Of a stretch of DNA of 64,000 nt, positions 11,626 to 22,351 are shown one piece after another. A program made the position numbers and the translations under genes. Numbering within the stretch: the first letter of the stretch is position 1; each line of letters opens with the position of its first letter. Source of the stretch: Gordius sp. MW1 (Eukaryota > Nematomorpha > Gordioida > Gordea > Gordiidae); the NCBI GenBank assembly GCA_964036665.1, contig OZ038533.1, positions 14,417,075 through 14,481,074 of the forward strand, read 5' to 3'. The notes below the pieces were generated by a model. It was not told the DNA's origin. It searched no databases and was given only the letters and a program-made list of their open reading frames with translations.

Positions 11626-12185
11626 TTTTTTTCATAAATAAAACATATTGATTCACTACCTACTTCTATAATGCATAATAATTAACTATAATTTACTGAA
11701 TTTACTAGATTGTGACGTCATGATACATTTATTTTTATTTTCTTAAATTAAAAGTTCATTACCTAAATCTAAATACACAAATATGATGAACAATAAAAAC
11801 AAATTGATATATTTGCATGCCCAACCCAAACGACCAAAACCAAACCAAAAGGTTAATAATATTATCCACCCAAACCCTTTAGCTCTTTAATACACTCAAA
11901 CCTAAGGCCAAAGGTGCCCCCAAAAAAACACCCAAAACGCTTTGGGTGTTTTTTACGAAAACGCCAAACGCCAAAGCCCTCCCAAGAAAATTCACCTAAC
12001 ACTGAAAAGGTTGGGTGAAAAAAAACGCCAACAACTAAGCTTAGCAATACGCTGGGAAAAACCAGCCAGCCGTTTTTACAACACTAATATGTACCTATTG
12101 TTGAGTTTTTCCCTCAAAGTGGCAGTTTTAATAGTGTCTGAATGGTTTTAATAGGGAAAACAGCTGTTTGGGGCATAATCAGCAC

Positions 12186-12416
12186 CCGGTCAAAGTAGCA
12201 GAAAAATAGCAGCCAAATTGGTCAGATATCGTCAGGATTCATCGAGATTGTTAAGGTTAGGGTTCTGGTTAGCGTTAAGGTTAGAATACATCAGAAATTC
12301 CCTCCCCATTTGAGATTTAATTCTAATATCTTGATTATGTAAAAAAAAAAAAATTTCTGCTACTTTTGCATCATTCTGCTACTTTGACCATGATTCGGTA
12401 TAACCTCTGGACGATA
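12186..12416. mobile_element. Palindromic MITE, GGTCAAAGTAGCAG repeats
   Basis: GGTCAAAGTAGCAG near 12189 is matched by its complement CTGCTACTTTGACC near 12378-12391, followed by ATGATTCGGTATAACC. The middle is non-coding. The TSD is unclear. It shares the GATTCGGTAT terminus with the neighbouring element at 12505-12935. Confidence 0.5.
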
Positions 12417-12504
12417 TTGACCTACTTTTATTAATGACAATGGTGAAACATATTGAATCAAACAATTGACTGTATATTTGTTTCAGAGTTATAAATAGGT
12501 TAAC

Positions 12505-12935
12505 AAAAGTTAATTGGTATGGTCGCTTCTGTTCAAAATAACGACAGTATCATAATACTGACAACCATTATATGTATATAATAAAATATATAGAATTATA
12601 TATAAGCAATTTCTACATACTTATTATAATATATTAAACACTAAATTATATAATTAACAAAGAAAAGTTATTATAAAATTACTTAATCTTATTAAGTGTT
12701 ATATACTTGTGCATTCCATGAGGAGTATAGCTTGAAATATATTCAATACTAAATTATTTAATTCAGTATTACAAGTTAGTCTGGTAAAGGGTGCTATATA
12801 ATTAAGTGTATATAATAAACTATATGTAATAATATAAAAGCAATTTATACATACTTAATATATTGAATACTAATTTTTTATGGTTGTCGTTATTATGATA
12901 CTGTCGTTATTTTGAACATGATTCGGTATGGTTAT
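12505..12935. mobile_element. Palindromic MITE, AATAACGACAGTATCATAAT repeats
   Basis: The left end (about 12515-12570) carries GTTCAAAATAACGACAG, ATCATAAT and GACAACCAT. The right end (about 12885-12935) carries the reverse complement and then ATGATTCGGTATGG. Inside is a direct repeat of an AT-rich block containing GCAATTT and TACATACTTA. No TSD was fixed. Confidence 0.55.
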
Positions 12936-13535
12936 TATTACAAATCTGTTATCATTACTATAGCATTAGTTTTCTAAATTACGGGTAGGTAAAGTAAATA
13001 GATATTACGTCTACAATATTATCCTGCCAATTAAGATCATTCAGATCATACCATTGCTCCAAAATTCATTTTCAGTAAATATAAAAATTTATAGTGACAG
13101 CTAGACAGGCGCGTAGCCAAGATTTCCTGAAGGGGGGGGGGGCTGCCCAAAAATTTTTACAACACTTTTATTTGTATTTAAAAATAAAGATTCAACAACT
13201 TAAAAGTCGGGCTCTTGGGGCCAAGGGGCCGAGTAGGCAACAATCCTAAATTTAGATTTTCAAGTAGTCCCCGGCGGGCGCCATAACAATGATATTTTTA
13301 AATAATTTACTATTTTTTGTCACTTTTTATTTAAAAAATTGGAGAATTAAATCCAACAATTTTTGAAAATATGACAAATTTAACGCTTAAAAGTTAATAT
13401 CATCATTTTTGGCCAGGTTCGGACAGCTTGGGTAAATTGGGCATTGCCGGACGGATCCTTAGAAGGGTTCGGGCAATTTACTAAACCGTGATGGGTTCTG
13501 GCAGAAAAAGTTTGACAAATATGATCAATGCCAAA
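12936..13535. other. Intergenic with a degraded G-run MITE end
   Basis: No gene seen. A GGCGCGTAGCCAAGATTTCC motif near 13110 followed by a G run looks like the left end of a MITE of the GGCGTAGCC type. A possible matching end, CGGCTACGCCTCTG, lies near 16735-16748 beyond the gypsy fossil, but no TSD confirms the pair. Confidence 0.4.
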
Positions 13536-13540
13536 GGTAT

Positions 13541-13681
13541 TAATTCTCTGTATAGAATGTGGAACGTTATTATAGTTTTTATTAAGATACGGAATAAGAA
13601 CAGAAGAACAACAATATATTTAGAACAATAGAATCATCAGTATGAAATATATACACAAGGAACGCTTAACAATATATTACA
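13541..13681 (-). repeat. 3' LTR of the gypsy fossil
   Basis: About 141 bp, starting TGTAATATATTG on the minus strand next to a purine-rich tract. The repeat near 16312-16407 matches it over roughly 95 bp with several differences. Confidence 0.75.
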
Positions 13682-14476
13682 ATAGTCCCCCTAAGTTAAT
13701 AAAATTAATACTCTTCATCGTATCTTCTCGGAAGTTGGCGTCGTCGCTGCGGTCGTGAACTAATTGCCGTTTTTTCTCTTTCTCGCCCTTCTTTCTCGTC
13801 ATCACCCACTATCCAGTTCGTTACATTCCCCAATGCTCTTCTTAACTGGTCATCCATGACTATGACCCTGGGCACACCTAACCGTGCAAACCATTCCCGC
13901 TACGCCTTGATAATTCCACCTGTATGTAACGAATTTAGAATCTTTACTATTGGCCATTGCGAATACGCACTAAGACAAGCCAATATTTCTGGTTAACTGG
14001 TCCTGTCAAATCGATATGTACGCGATTCATCGGCTCCTTCGTAGTAGGCCATAAGTATAAGGGAGATTCGGGCATATTAGGTCGAGTTTGTTGAGGGCTT
14101 TGACACCTGTGAACAAAGTTTTTAATATCATCGTTAATATTTGGCCACCAACAATATTTCTAGGTCAATCATGCCCGATATCCCCGGATGTCCTGTGTGC
14201 AGATTCACGAGCATGCTTGTTTTAACTTCTGGAACCACTAACCGATTTTGCCAGTATAGTAAATCATTTTCACGGCTAACTCGTTTTTCTTTGGGTATTA
14301 CGAATAGTTGCATCGTTGACGGGTTTGCTCCAATTGCAACGGATAATATCAATAACAGAATTTATCTTATGTCCCTCCTTGTTTCTTCCATTAACGTTTT
14401 CCTATCAAACTGCAAATCTTCAATCGTGTGTACGTGAATGTCTTCACTAACATCTACAAGGGTAGGTAACCCAGAT

Positions 14477-15615
14477 TAGAGATCTTCAACGGGCCGTTTT
14501 TATAAGGTCGGCCCGTCCGTACCCGTTTTCAAAACTTCAAGGCCCCTCCGAGCCCGCCCGTAATTTTTTTTTCAACACTTCAGGCACGTCCGAGCCCGTC
14601 CGTAAATTTTATAGGCCCGTCCAAGCCCGTCCGTAAATTGTTCAGGCCTGTTCGTACCCGTTTAGAAAAACGTCAGGCCCTCCAAAACCCGTTTAAATTT
14701 TTTTAAAGAACTCGCCCGGCCCTATCAAAAATTTCACAAAATTTTATTCTATTTTTTGACATATTCATAAAAAAACATCAATAATTATGATGTAAAAATA
14801 ATAAATTATCAATCATTTCTGGAATTAATGCACCTAAAATATTTCAATGTAGTAATACCATTAAATTACTTAAAAAAATTACATGAGAATATTCCACTTT
14901 CAACAATTTTCTTTTATTTGATTAATTTAAGTTAATACACCTAAGAAGTTAGAATATTACCATTAAATTAAATACTCTAATGAAATTACATGAGAATATT
15001 AAACTTTCAATAAGTAGTTTACATTGATTTATTTAATTTATATCAAGTAATACACCTTAGATTAGAACAAAAATATTTATTAAATTAGATGGCCCTAATA
15101 AACCAATAAAATTTGTGATAAAATTAAAAACAAAAATTTTAATTTTGGTGCATTGTAACTAAGTAATTGAACTTAATTATTAAAGAATATACGAAGCTAT
15201 ACTCTTAAATTATGTAAACAAAAATCTATAGCAAATAGAATAAAAATATTTTAAAGTCAAATTTAGCGCTTGAAAAAGGAATGAATGCTACAGGATATAC
15301 AAAAATTAGAGGTTAAAAGAATAGAGCAATTAATAATCATATTTTATAAAAATCATATATTTATATAATTGTCTGACTTTTAAGAACCTTTGTAATCCAT
15401 GACCGTTAATATAATCTCTGGCCCGTTCATAAAACGCCAGGCCCGTTCAAGCCCGTTAAAAAAATCTCAGGCCCGCCCGAGCCCGTTCCATGAATTGTTA
15501 AGCCCGTCCGGGCCCGGCCCGTTGAAATTTTTATGATACAAAGCCCGTCCGTACCCGCCCGCGGGACGGGCTTTCAGGCCCGTCCGCGGGCCGGGCCTGC
15601 CCGTGCAGATCTCTA
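14477..15615. mobile_element. Non-autonomous hAT element nested in the gypsy fossil
   Basis: Termini TAGAGATCTTCAACGGGCC and GGGCCTGCCCGTGCAGATC...TCTA are imperfect inverted repeats, flanked by an exact 8-bp TSD ACCCAGAT (14469-14476 and 15616-15623). Subterminal regions are packed with GCCCGTCCGTACCCG-type motifs on both sides. The middle is AT-rich and non-coding. Ends and subterminal composition tie it to the transposase-bearing hAT at 57998-60255. Confidence 0.85.
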
Positions 15616-16412
15616 ACCCAGATAATGAAATGATTCTCCTATTTGGTTTTTATCGCCGGATATATACTCAACTTTAAGTCGTATGCCATTCATTTTGTAC
15701 TCCATCTTTGTAGTCGCACGTTGCCATTATGGTGATGTCCTTGGCGACCAAATATATATTGTAAAGGTCGGTGATCTGTTCTCAATACGAATGTTCTACC
15801 ATATAGGTATTGATGAAATTCATTAACAGGATTTCCCCATCAGACTCCACGTGCATTAATACCGCCTCCAGTCCTGTTTCACATATATCTGTGTATAAAA
15901 CTATTGGTTTCTATAATGAATAAGGAACCATACTATCTTCTTTTGATATTAGGGTCTTTAATTTATCACATTTCTTCTTCTTTCCCCCACTCCCATTTAG
16001 ACTTCTTTTTTAAAAGATTGTATAATACGGCGCATTGTGGTTGAAGCATCGGTATAAATTTACCTAAATAATTCAATAACCCTAAAAATTTGAGTTCAGA
16101 TTTGTCTGTTGGTCTTTTGCAATTCCTTAAGGCAAAGATTTTCTCTTCCATTGGTTGAATCCCTTTAGGGCTAATTTTATGACCTAAGTAGACAACGGAA
16201 TCTTGAAGAAACTTTACTTTACTCGGGGTTGTAGTTATCCATACTTTTTCAAACCGTTTAAATACTTCTTGAATACTTGACACGTGTTGTTCTTCATTTA
16301 TAATATTTATTAAGATACGGAATAAGAACAGAAAAAATAATATATTTAGAATAATAGAATCATCAGTACGAAATAAATACACAAGGAACGCTTAACAATA
16401 TATTACAGGTAT

Positions 16413-16918
16413 AATAAATAATTATTTGATTTTTGATTTGTCCAGCAGTTGTTATTTTGAGATTTACCGTTGATTTGTTAATAATGTCAATTCATACCTT
16501 CGATGCCCTTTTTAGTAATAAGCTTTTAATATCTTGAGTATGGAAAACTACGATCATTGATGCATGTGGTATTGGGAAAACGTGTATTCAAGTTTTTGCC
16601 GAGTTTTAAAAATAAAAGGTATAAAAGACTTTTAAGGTATTTAGAAGTGTCTTAGTCTATTATCCGACTATAAATACTTTTAATTAATTTAATATTTTAT
16701 TCAAATTTTTTTTTCTTAAGGGGGAGGGGGGGCTCGGCTACGCCTCTGATCTACAGCTTTGTTTATAACTATAGGTGAGACGTTTTCATCTACCTACACC
16801 ATTGGACAAATTAAGAGTATTCTCTCGAGATTATAAATCAGATGGCTTAAAATTTTTTAATATATAAGATAAGATAGATGCATAAATAATATTTATATAA
16901 ATAGTCAATGCTATATTA
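16413..16918. other. Intergenic, nothing recognised
   Basis: AT-rich; contains the possible MITE end CGGCTACGCCTCTG near 16735-16748 but no gene. Confidence 0.35.
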
Positions 16919-17074
16919 CATGGGCGTAGCCAGGTTTTGGATTAGGGGGGGGGGGGCAAAACGTTTAAAAGTTGAATTAGAGGAGGGCAAAACAAATTTT
17001 TTTTAATTTTTCAAAGTTTTTGCATTGAAAATTTTTTGTTGTAATTTAAGGGGGGGCCTGCCCCCCTGGCTATG
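16919..17074. mobile_element. G-run hAT MITE (CATGGGCGTAGCCAGG family)
   Basis: The left terminus CATGGGCGTAGCCAGG is followed by TTTTGGATTAG, a G run and CAAAACGTTTAAAAG. The right side ends CCCCCCTGGCTATG, a worn inverted copy of the left end. No clear TSD here, but sister copies at 20879-21020 and 63517-63702 have exact 8-bp TSDs. Confidence 0.75.
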
Positions 17075-17159
17075 TTTATGCATATGTTTCGTCTATATAT
17101 GCACAGGTAACAACTTAAAAAATAAACCATAATTTATAACAATTCAAATATATATGAAA

Positions 17160-17800
17160 TTAATATATTGAACATAATGGGAGGGTCTGGCGTTTTCACG
17201 GAATCATATAGAAAATATTATATGGGTGGTGTCGTATCCTTACGAAACCAGGTCACGAAGGGAAGGTAATAAATTTCGGGAAGAACATAAAACCCGTCAA
17301 GAAGTGGGAAATAAACTGGCAGAATTACCTCGAGCAACGAGGCCCGAGACATAAAAGGAACGTGTCCTTGGGAGCGTTGATTGGAATAGTAAAACAGAGA
17401 CATAAAGGAACGTACCCTTGAGAACAGCGGGGGAATATATTAGGACCCTCAAAAGTTTGGAACGAAAAGGGGCCAAGGAAGCCAGAAAACTTTGAAAGCA
17501 ATGGGTAATAAATTAAGGATTGGAACGAAGAAGGAGGGCAAGGGATGGGAAAAAGGTTAACGACCCCAAGAAAATAAAACCTATAAAATCCCCACGAAAG
17601 TGTGTACAAATATAATCTAGATTTTCCCCGTGTAGAACCATTTCCCCCCCCCCCTGTTAATCGCTAGAAATCATATTCCCGCGTTATTATTGTGGTATTT
17701 CGCGTATTTCAATAATATACCTTCTTCGGGATTGTATTATAATTATTTGGAGTAAATCCTGGAGTGATCATATTATAAATAAATTTGATTGAACATAGTA
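17160..17800. other. GC-richer patch, possible solo LTR or unknown repeat
   Basis: Unlike its surroundings, this patch is GC-richer. It has a TATAAAATCC box near 17581, and a motif GACATAAARGGAACG occurs twice near 17350 and 17398. That could be an LTR promoter, but no TSD or second copy is visible in the window. Minus-strand open frames have no recognisable domain. Confidence 0.2.
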
Positions 17801-18479
17801 GTTTGAAGATATATGAAAAAGTGATTAAAGGTGCAAAGTATAATAAAGCATAAAACCCCCCCATCAGCCCACAGCACGCCTCTCGTTAAATTTTAGAGGA
17901 CATAACAATTTCCCCGTCTGCCCCCATTCCCCTTCACATTTCGTTAGGACATAAAAGGTGGGGTATAAGTTTTTTTTCGGTAATTTAATTAAAAAATGAA
18001 ATGTATATATCATCTTTTTAGGTGTTTGTAAGTTTCTTACAATCTTTTTTTCAACTATACTATAATAATTGAACACTAATTTATAGATTAATCAAAAACC
18101 TTAATTAAATTTTGGCCAGGGGGGATCCCCCCCCCCCTTTTCTACGCGCATACAACTAGTTTATTGATTCGTCATTATTAAAAGATAAAGTATATAGCAG
18201 AAAATGCAGACATAATATTTATACTTCACCAAAGTTATTTTCAAACATTTTTTCCTCATGACTATTAGTCACCTATATTAATATTCATTTATTTTCATTT
18301 TCTTATACATCTTATCTTATACGTTTTCAATATGTTTTGGTCTCTCTTTCGTTTCGTTAATATGCTCCCAATTTTTTATGTCGCCATTATCGCCTCTACC
18401 TGATTATACTAGTTAATCCGTTAGTTTTAATTGCTATGAAATTTGTTGATACAATGTTGGGCGACTAGTTTTCTTTCCA
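17801..18479. other. Intergenic, nothing recognised
   Basis: AT-rich with short C runs near 17858 and 18128. No gene or bounded repeat could be supported. Confidence 0.35.
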
Positions 18480-19420
18480 TTTAATCGTCTCGTTTGTGTT
18501 CCTTTGTTAACATCTAACATTCATATTAATATTCGCAACTCCATCTACACCAATCAAACCTCTCCCATTTTTCACAAGGCCCATCCGAACTATATATTAG
18601 TGTTGCTCTTTATCTTCACACTAAAGCTTTGTTTAATTTACACTACCCAGCATATTTTTTTTATCCATTTCTTCGATTGAGGAATCTAAATTTTTGAATG
18701 CCTTTTTTTAGGCATTTACCTAATATGAGCAAAAAAGTACTTATCATATAAAAACCTAATTTCATGTAATCTGTTCTTCAATTTGTACTGGGCCTAATTT
18801 ATGTTATTTCATTAACCATATAATTAAAATTTTTGCCTATTTTTTATCTTTGGTTCACAAGATTCTACCGTTAGTTAGCATAATTGTTTATTGTCCCTCC
18901 CCGTCTAAATCGTCTGCATTATTATGCGCTTTTAAGAGAACGGGATTGTATAAAATGAGCTAAACCTTTGCGCTGTTAATGGTAAAGCTTATTTTATTAT
19001 CACCGTAGCGAAACTTTTAATTTCCCTTGTAGACATCTATGGCCCTCACGACACCTTAGTTTTTCTAGCTAGGGACTTTAACAAATGACTTTAATAGATT
19101 AATAAATTCCATACAAATCTTTCTCTTTTCATTTAAAATTTGCCATACATTTATAATCTGTTTATGATGTCAATTTAACTATTTGGTAAGCCTGTTTGTT
19201 GTTCTTATACCAAACTTTATGAAGAAACTTATTTTCTTGATACATTTTTGCAAATCATTGCTTCACATCAAGAACTTCATAAAAACGCTCTTAGTAGGCC
19301 CGCTATCTTTAAAACCGATTCTATCGCTAGCTTCGTAATGTATGTCATGTTATTCCATTAATTCTTACATCAAGTTTACTTCGCTATAAATTAAAAGATC
19401 CTTTAATTGCTTTATGAACT
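18480..19420 (+). pseudogene. Possible LINE endonuclease remnant
   Basis: One frame gives LLISLVDIYGPHD followed by FLARDFN near 19000-19085, resembling the YGPN and GDFN motifs of LINE apurinic endonucleases. Further downstream, FLDTF and KTDSIASF-like segments could be decayed continuations. The match is weak, stops are frequent, and no reverse transcriptase was found. Another reading is chance similarity in AT-rich sequence. Confidence 0.25.
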
Positions 19421-19477
19421 TTTATATAAAGGTTTGAATGAGGGGTGACGCTCGACCAGGCCTGACAGCCGTGTCGA

Positions 19478-19578
19478 TGTGAGATATTTTTACTCTTTTG
19501 AAGCACCAAAAGCGGAATTCAACCCGCAAGCAAAGCTTGAAAGACGAAACCTATACTAACTACGCCACCACACGTTAA
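19478..19578 (-). repeat. tRNA-derived SINE or tRNA-like fragment
   Basis: On the minus strand, an A-box-like TGGCGTAGTTAG lies about 45 nt before a B-box-like GGTTGAATTCC, followed by TAAAAATATCTCACATCG. A second copy at 36480-36600 has the same order and tail, which marks it as a repeat family rather than a working tRNA gene. Confidence 0.55.
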
Positions 19579-19825
19579 TGTATGGAGCGGACACATGGGC
19601 GATTAAGGCAAAGGAAAAAGTTTGGCTACAAGGGAAACGCGAATGTTAATATAGATCTTGGAAATAAGTACAAAGGACCATATAGGTATCAAGCGGTAAG
19701 GGATCAAATGTAGTTCCAATTCAGAGAAAGTTTCCTAGCTTCTTCTACACTTGTATGGAGGGAGATTATTTGCCAGTGGTGAAATGGAGCTTAAAATGAG
19801 GGTAGAGGGTCTGGCCACTTCCATG

Positions 19826-20284
19826 CATAGACTACATAGACTGCTCATCACGGTATAAAATGTGTGTGTTTTTTTCCGCCATTTTGAATAACACTACCGT
19901 CCTATACCACATAATGGCGTTTTGCGCTGTGCCGTTTTGTTCGAACAGGAGAGGTAAAAAAAATGGTTTTGATTCCATAAATAAGTAAGATATAAAAAAA
20001 TATATGATATTTTTAGAAAAATTTTAATATCATTACAGTTTTTACATTTTTAATTTTTATGAAATGTGTCAATAATAAATTTTAAAAAATATCATATATT
20101 TTGTAATATCTTACTTATTTATGGAATCAAAACCTTTTTTCTTTACCTCTCCTGTTCGAACAAAACGGTACAGCGCAAAACGCCATTATGTGATTTAGGA
20201 CGGTAGTGTTATCAAAATGGAGGCAAATTTCACACACAATTTGCCATATGGAACATATAACATGGGTAGTCTATGTAGTCTATG
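19826..20284. mobile_element. Palindromic MITE (CATAGACTACATAGACTG family)
   Basis: It starts CATAGACTACATAGACTGC and ends with GTAGTCTATGTAGTCTATG. An exact 8-bp TSD CTTCCATG lies on both sides (19818-19825 and 20285-20292), as for hAT-type elements. The arms of about 200 bp include GTTCGAACAGGAGAGGTAAA and its complement, so almost the whole element folds back. Non-coding. Confidence 0.85.
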
Positions 20285-20292
20285 CTTCCATG

Positions 20293-20870
20293 CTGGTACC
20301 TGTAGCCTTAAGCTACGAATATCCGCAAAATAAAGTTACACTGAGAGCCTCGGTGGGGGCCATTGATCTAAAAATTTTAGACTGATTTAAGCAAAATTGT
20401 GTTTAACTTTTTAAGTAACAAGTTGGACGCGTGATTTTGGGTTTGGGTTCTAATGGCTAATTAAAGTCAACAAACGGCCATTTGCTAGAATTGTAGTTTT
20501 GAATTAGAATAAAATGTGTATTTAGCAGTTTAATAGAAAAAGATCTGTGGCGATTTTACAGTAGCTTAAATAAAATTTCTTTGGCATGATTAAGTTATTT
20601 GACCTTGTATTAATATTGTCGAAATATCAATAGAAATGTATAAATTAGATGTTATATGCTAATTTGTTGAGGAATATTATTTATTTAGGTTTTTGATTCA
20701 TCCTACATTCGGTTCTCTAATTGTTTCTCATATTTTCCCCAATTTTTTTATCATTCTTGTATTTTCTTCACAAAATTCTCCTATCCCTTGCTTTGGAGAA
20801 AATTGGCATCCCTAAATTAGGTACAATTGTATTATTTTTTAATCGCTAATCGATATGAGAAATAACGATG
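20293..20870. other. Intergenic, nothing recognised
   Basis: AT-rich; no gene, RNA or bounded repeat seen. Confidence 0.35.
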
Positions 20871-20878
20871 AGCGTGCA

Positions 20879-21020
20879 CATGGGCGTAGCCCCCTAAATT
20901 AAGGGGAAAAAATTTTTCAATGCAAAAACTTTGAATTAATAAATTTTATGTTTTGCCCCCCTCTAATTGAACTTTTAAACGTTTTGCCCCCCCCCTAATC
21001 CAAAACCTGGCTACGCCATG
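20879..21020. mobile_element. G-run hAT MITE, short copy with exact TSD
   Basis: Begins CATGGGCGTAGCC and ends CCTGGCTACGCCATG. The 8-bp TSD AGCGTGCA is exact (20871-20878 and 21021-21028). The orientation is opposite to the copy at 16919, with C runs and TTTTGCCCCCC on this strand. Confidence 0.85.
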
Positions 21021-21183
21021 AGCGTGCAGATTGTTTTGTAACGCTAGGGTAATTGCGAGGGAAGGGGGTGTAATGAGGGCCCTAAGGGCGAGTACGTGGA
21101 GGTGGGTGGTGGATGGGGTTTGGCAGGTTAAGGGAGAAGGTAGGAGTTGGGAAAGGGGGACCTAGTTCCGCGCGAGAGTATGC

Positions 21184-22351
21184 TAGTGTTGTAAAAAAAA
21201 CCAAAGAGTTTTTGAGGTTATGGCTAAGGTTTGGTCTTGGTCTATTTTTAAAAAAGACTTCAAGGTCTTTTGGTCTGTTTTTTTAGTCGACCTTTAGGTT
21301 TAGCCGATATTTGGAGAAAAGACCTAAAGGTTGGTAAAGGTTGTTAGTCTATTTTGTTTAGCCAACCTTTAGGTTTAGTCATAATTTTGTTAATAAACTA
21401 AAGGTTTATACTTGTTATTATTAGTCGACCTTTGGTTTGGCTTAGGTGTTTTGGGGTGGAGGAAAAATAGTATATAATTTTATAAGTGACTTTAAAATTC
21501 AGCAATATAATTAATGGTAGTTTTTTAAATGTACTGATTTGATTATAACAATGGTTGAGGGTTATTTTTAATATTGATACCTAGTTGTAAAATATAATTT
21601 TAGGAATCAATCATTTGTCAGCCTAATTTGGGGACAATTGTCATAATTGTCGTTTACGAAGCAAAATAAATTGTTTTAACGAAAATTGGTGGGTAAGGGT
21701 GTCATAAAATTGTTTCAAATCTAAAATTTAAGTTTGTCACCTGAGCTTGGTGACAATTGTCATAATTGTCATTTTTAAAGCTAGATAAATACTTTTAACA
21801 AAAATTGATGGGTTAGGGTGTCATAAAATTGTTGCAAACTTAAAATTTAAGTTTGTAATGATTTTATGACACCCAAACCCACCAATTTTCGTTTAAACAA
21901 TTTATTTTGCTTCATAAACGACCATTATGACAATTGTCACCAAATTAGCTTGACAAATGATTTATTCCTAAAATTCTAATTTACAGCTAGGTATCAATAT
22001 TAAAAATTACCCTCAACCATTATTAAATCATATCAGCACAATTAAAAATCTACCCGTAACTATATTGCTTAATATTAAATTCACTCAGCAAATTATATAT
22101 TATTTTCCTACCACCTTAAAACACCTAAGCCAAACCGAAGGTTGACTAATAATAACAAGTAAAAACCTTTGGTTTATTAACAAAATCATGACTAAACCTA
22201 AAGGTTGGCTAAACAAAATAGACTAACAACCTTTTAGGTCTTTTCTCCAAATATCGGCTAAACCTTAAAGGTCGACTAAGAAAACAGAGGTCTTTTGGGT
22301 TTAGTCGACTAAGACCAATCGGCTAAAAAACCCAGGTCTTTTTACAACACT
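21184..22351. mobile_element. Snapback element with ~580-bp inverted arms
   Basis: The ends TAGTGTTGTAAAAA and TTTTTACAACACT match those of the foldback at 6640-12086, suggesting the same hAT-type family. Nearly the entire element is one inverted repeat (TTTAGGTTTAGCC and GGCTAAACCTAAA blocks) turning near 21860. Each arm holds GACAATTGTCATAATTGTC motifs, and the left arm has two tandem ~120-bp units. The flanks show no clear 8-bp TSD. Confidence 0.75.

Larger units (their letters stand above)
6640..12086. mobile_element. Giant hAT-type foldback element with minisatellite arms
   Basis: The element begins TAGTGTTGTAAAAA and ends with the complement TTTTTACAACACTA. It is flanked by a perfect 8-bp duplication ATATGTAC (6632-6639 and 12087-12094), the TSD length of the hAT superfamily. 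Each end carries about 450 bp of inverted repeat (6640-7110 against 11600-12086). Inside these are two inverted arrays of a G/C-run minisatellite (7108-8690 and 9990-11625) around a 1.3-kb AT-rich core. No transposase is visible, so it is non-autonomous. The arms could form a very long hairpin. Confidence 0.85.
13541..16407 (-). mobile_element. Ty3/gypsy LTR retrotransposon fossil, broken
   Basis: Two similar terminal repeats in direct orientation (13541-13681; about 16312-16407) begin TGTAATATATTG on the minus strand. They are flanked by a 5-bp duplication GGTAT (13536-13540 and 16408-16412). A polypurine-like GGGGGACTAT precedes the 3' LTR. Between them are remnants of reverse transcriptase (about 15970-16280, with YLGHKISPKGI) and of the integrase zinc-binding region (about 14130-14350, with HTGHPGISG). 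It is heavily broken, with many breaks and much of its coding region lost. A hAT-type MITE (14477-15615) is inserted in it. It is old by the divergence of its repeats and remnants. Confidence 0.8.

Noticed and set aside
7064-11656. Many Pro/Gly-rich open frames across the arrays, resembling proline-rich proteins
   Set aside because: They follow the period of the G/C-run minisatellite and occur in several frames on both strands. No conserved start, domain or splice pattern supports them.
6640-12086. A CRISPR-like or regulatory repeat array
   Set aside because: Units are contiguous without unique spacers, and the context is a eukaryotic transposon with an 8-bp TSD.
17160-17800. A solo LTR with a TATA box
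   Set aside because: No TSD, no second copy in the window and no clear TG...CA limits; kept only as an unclassified patch.
19478-19578. A functional tRNA gene
   Set aside because: A and B boxes are imperfect, no cloverleaf could be drawn, and a second copy shares the same non-tRNA tail, so a SINE is more likely.
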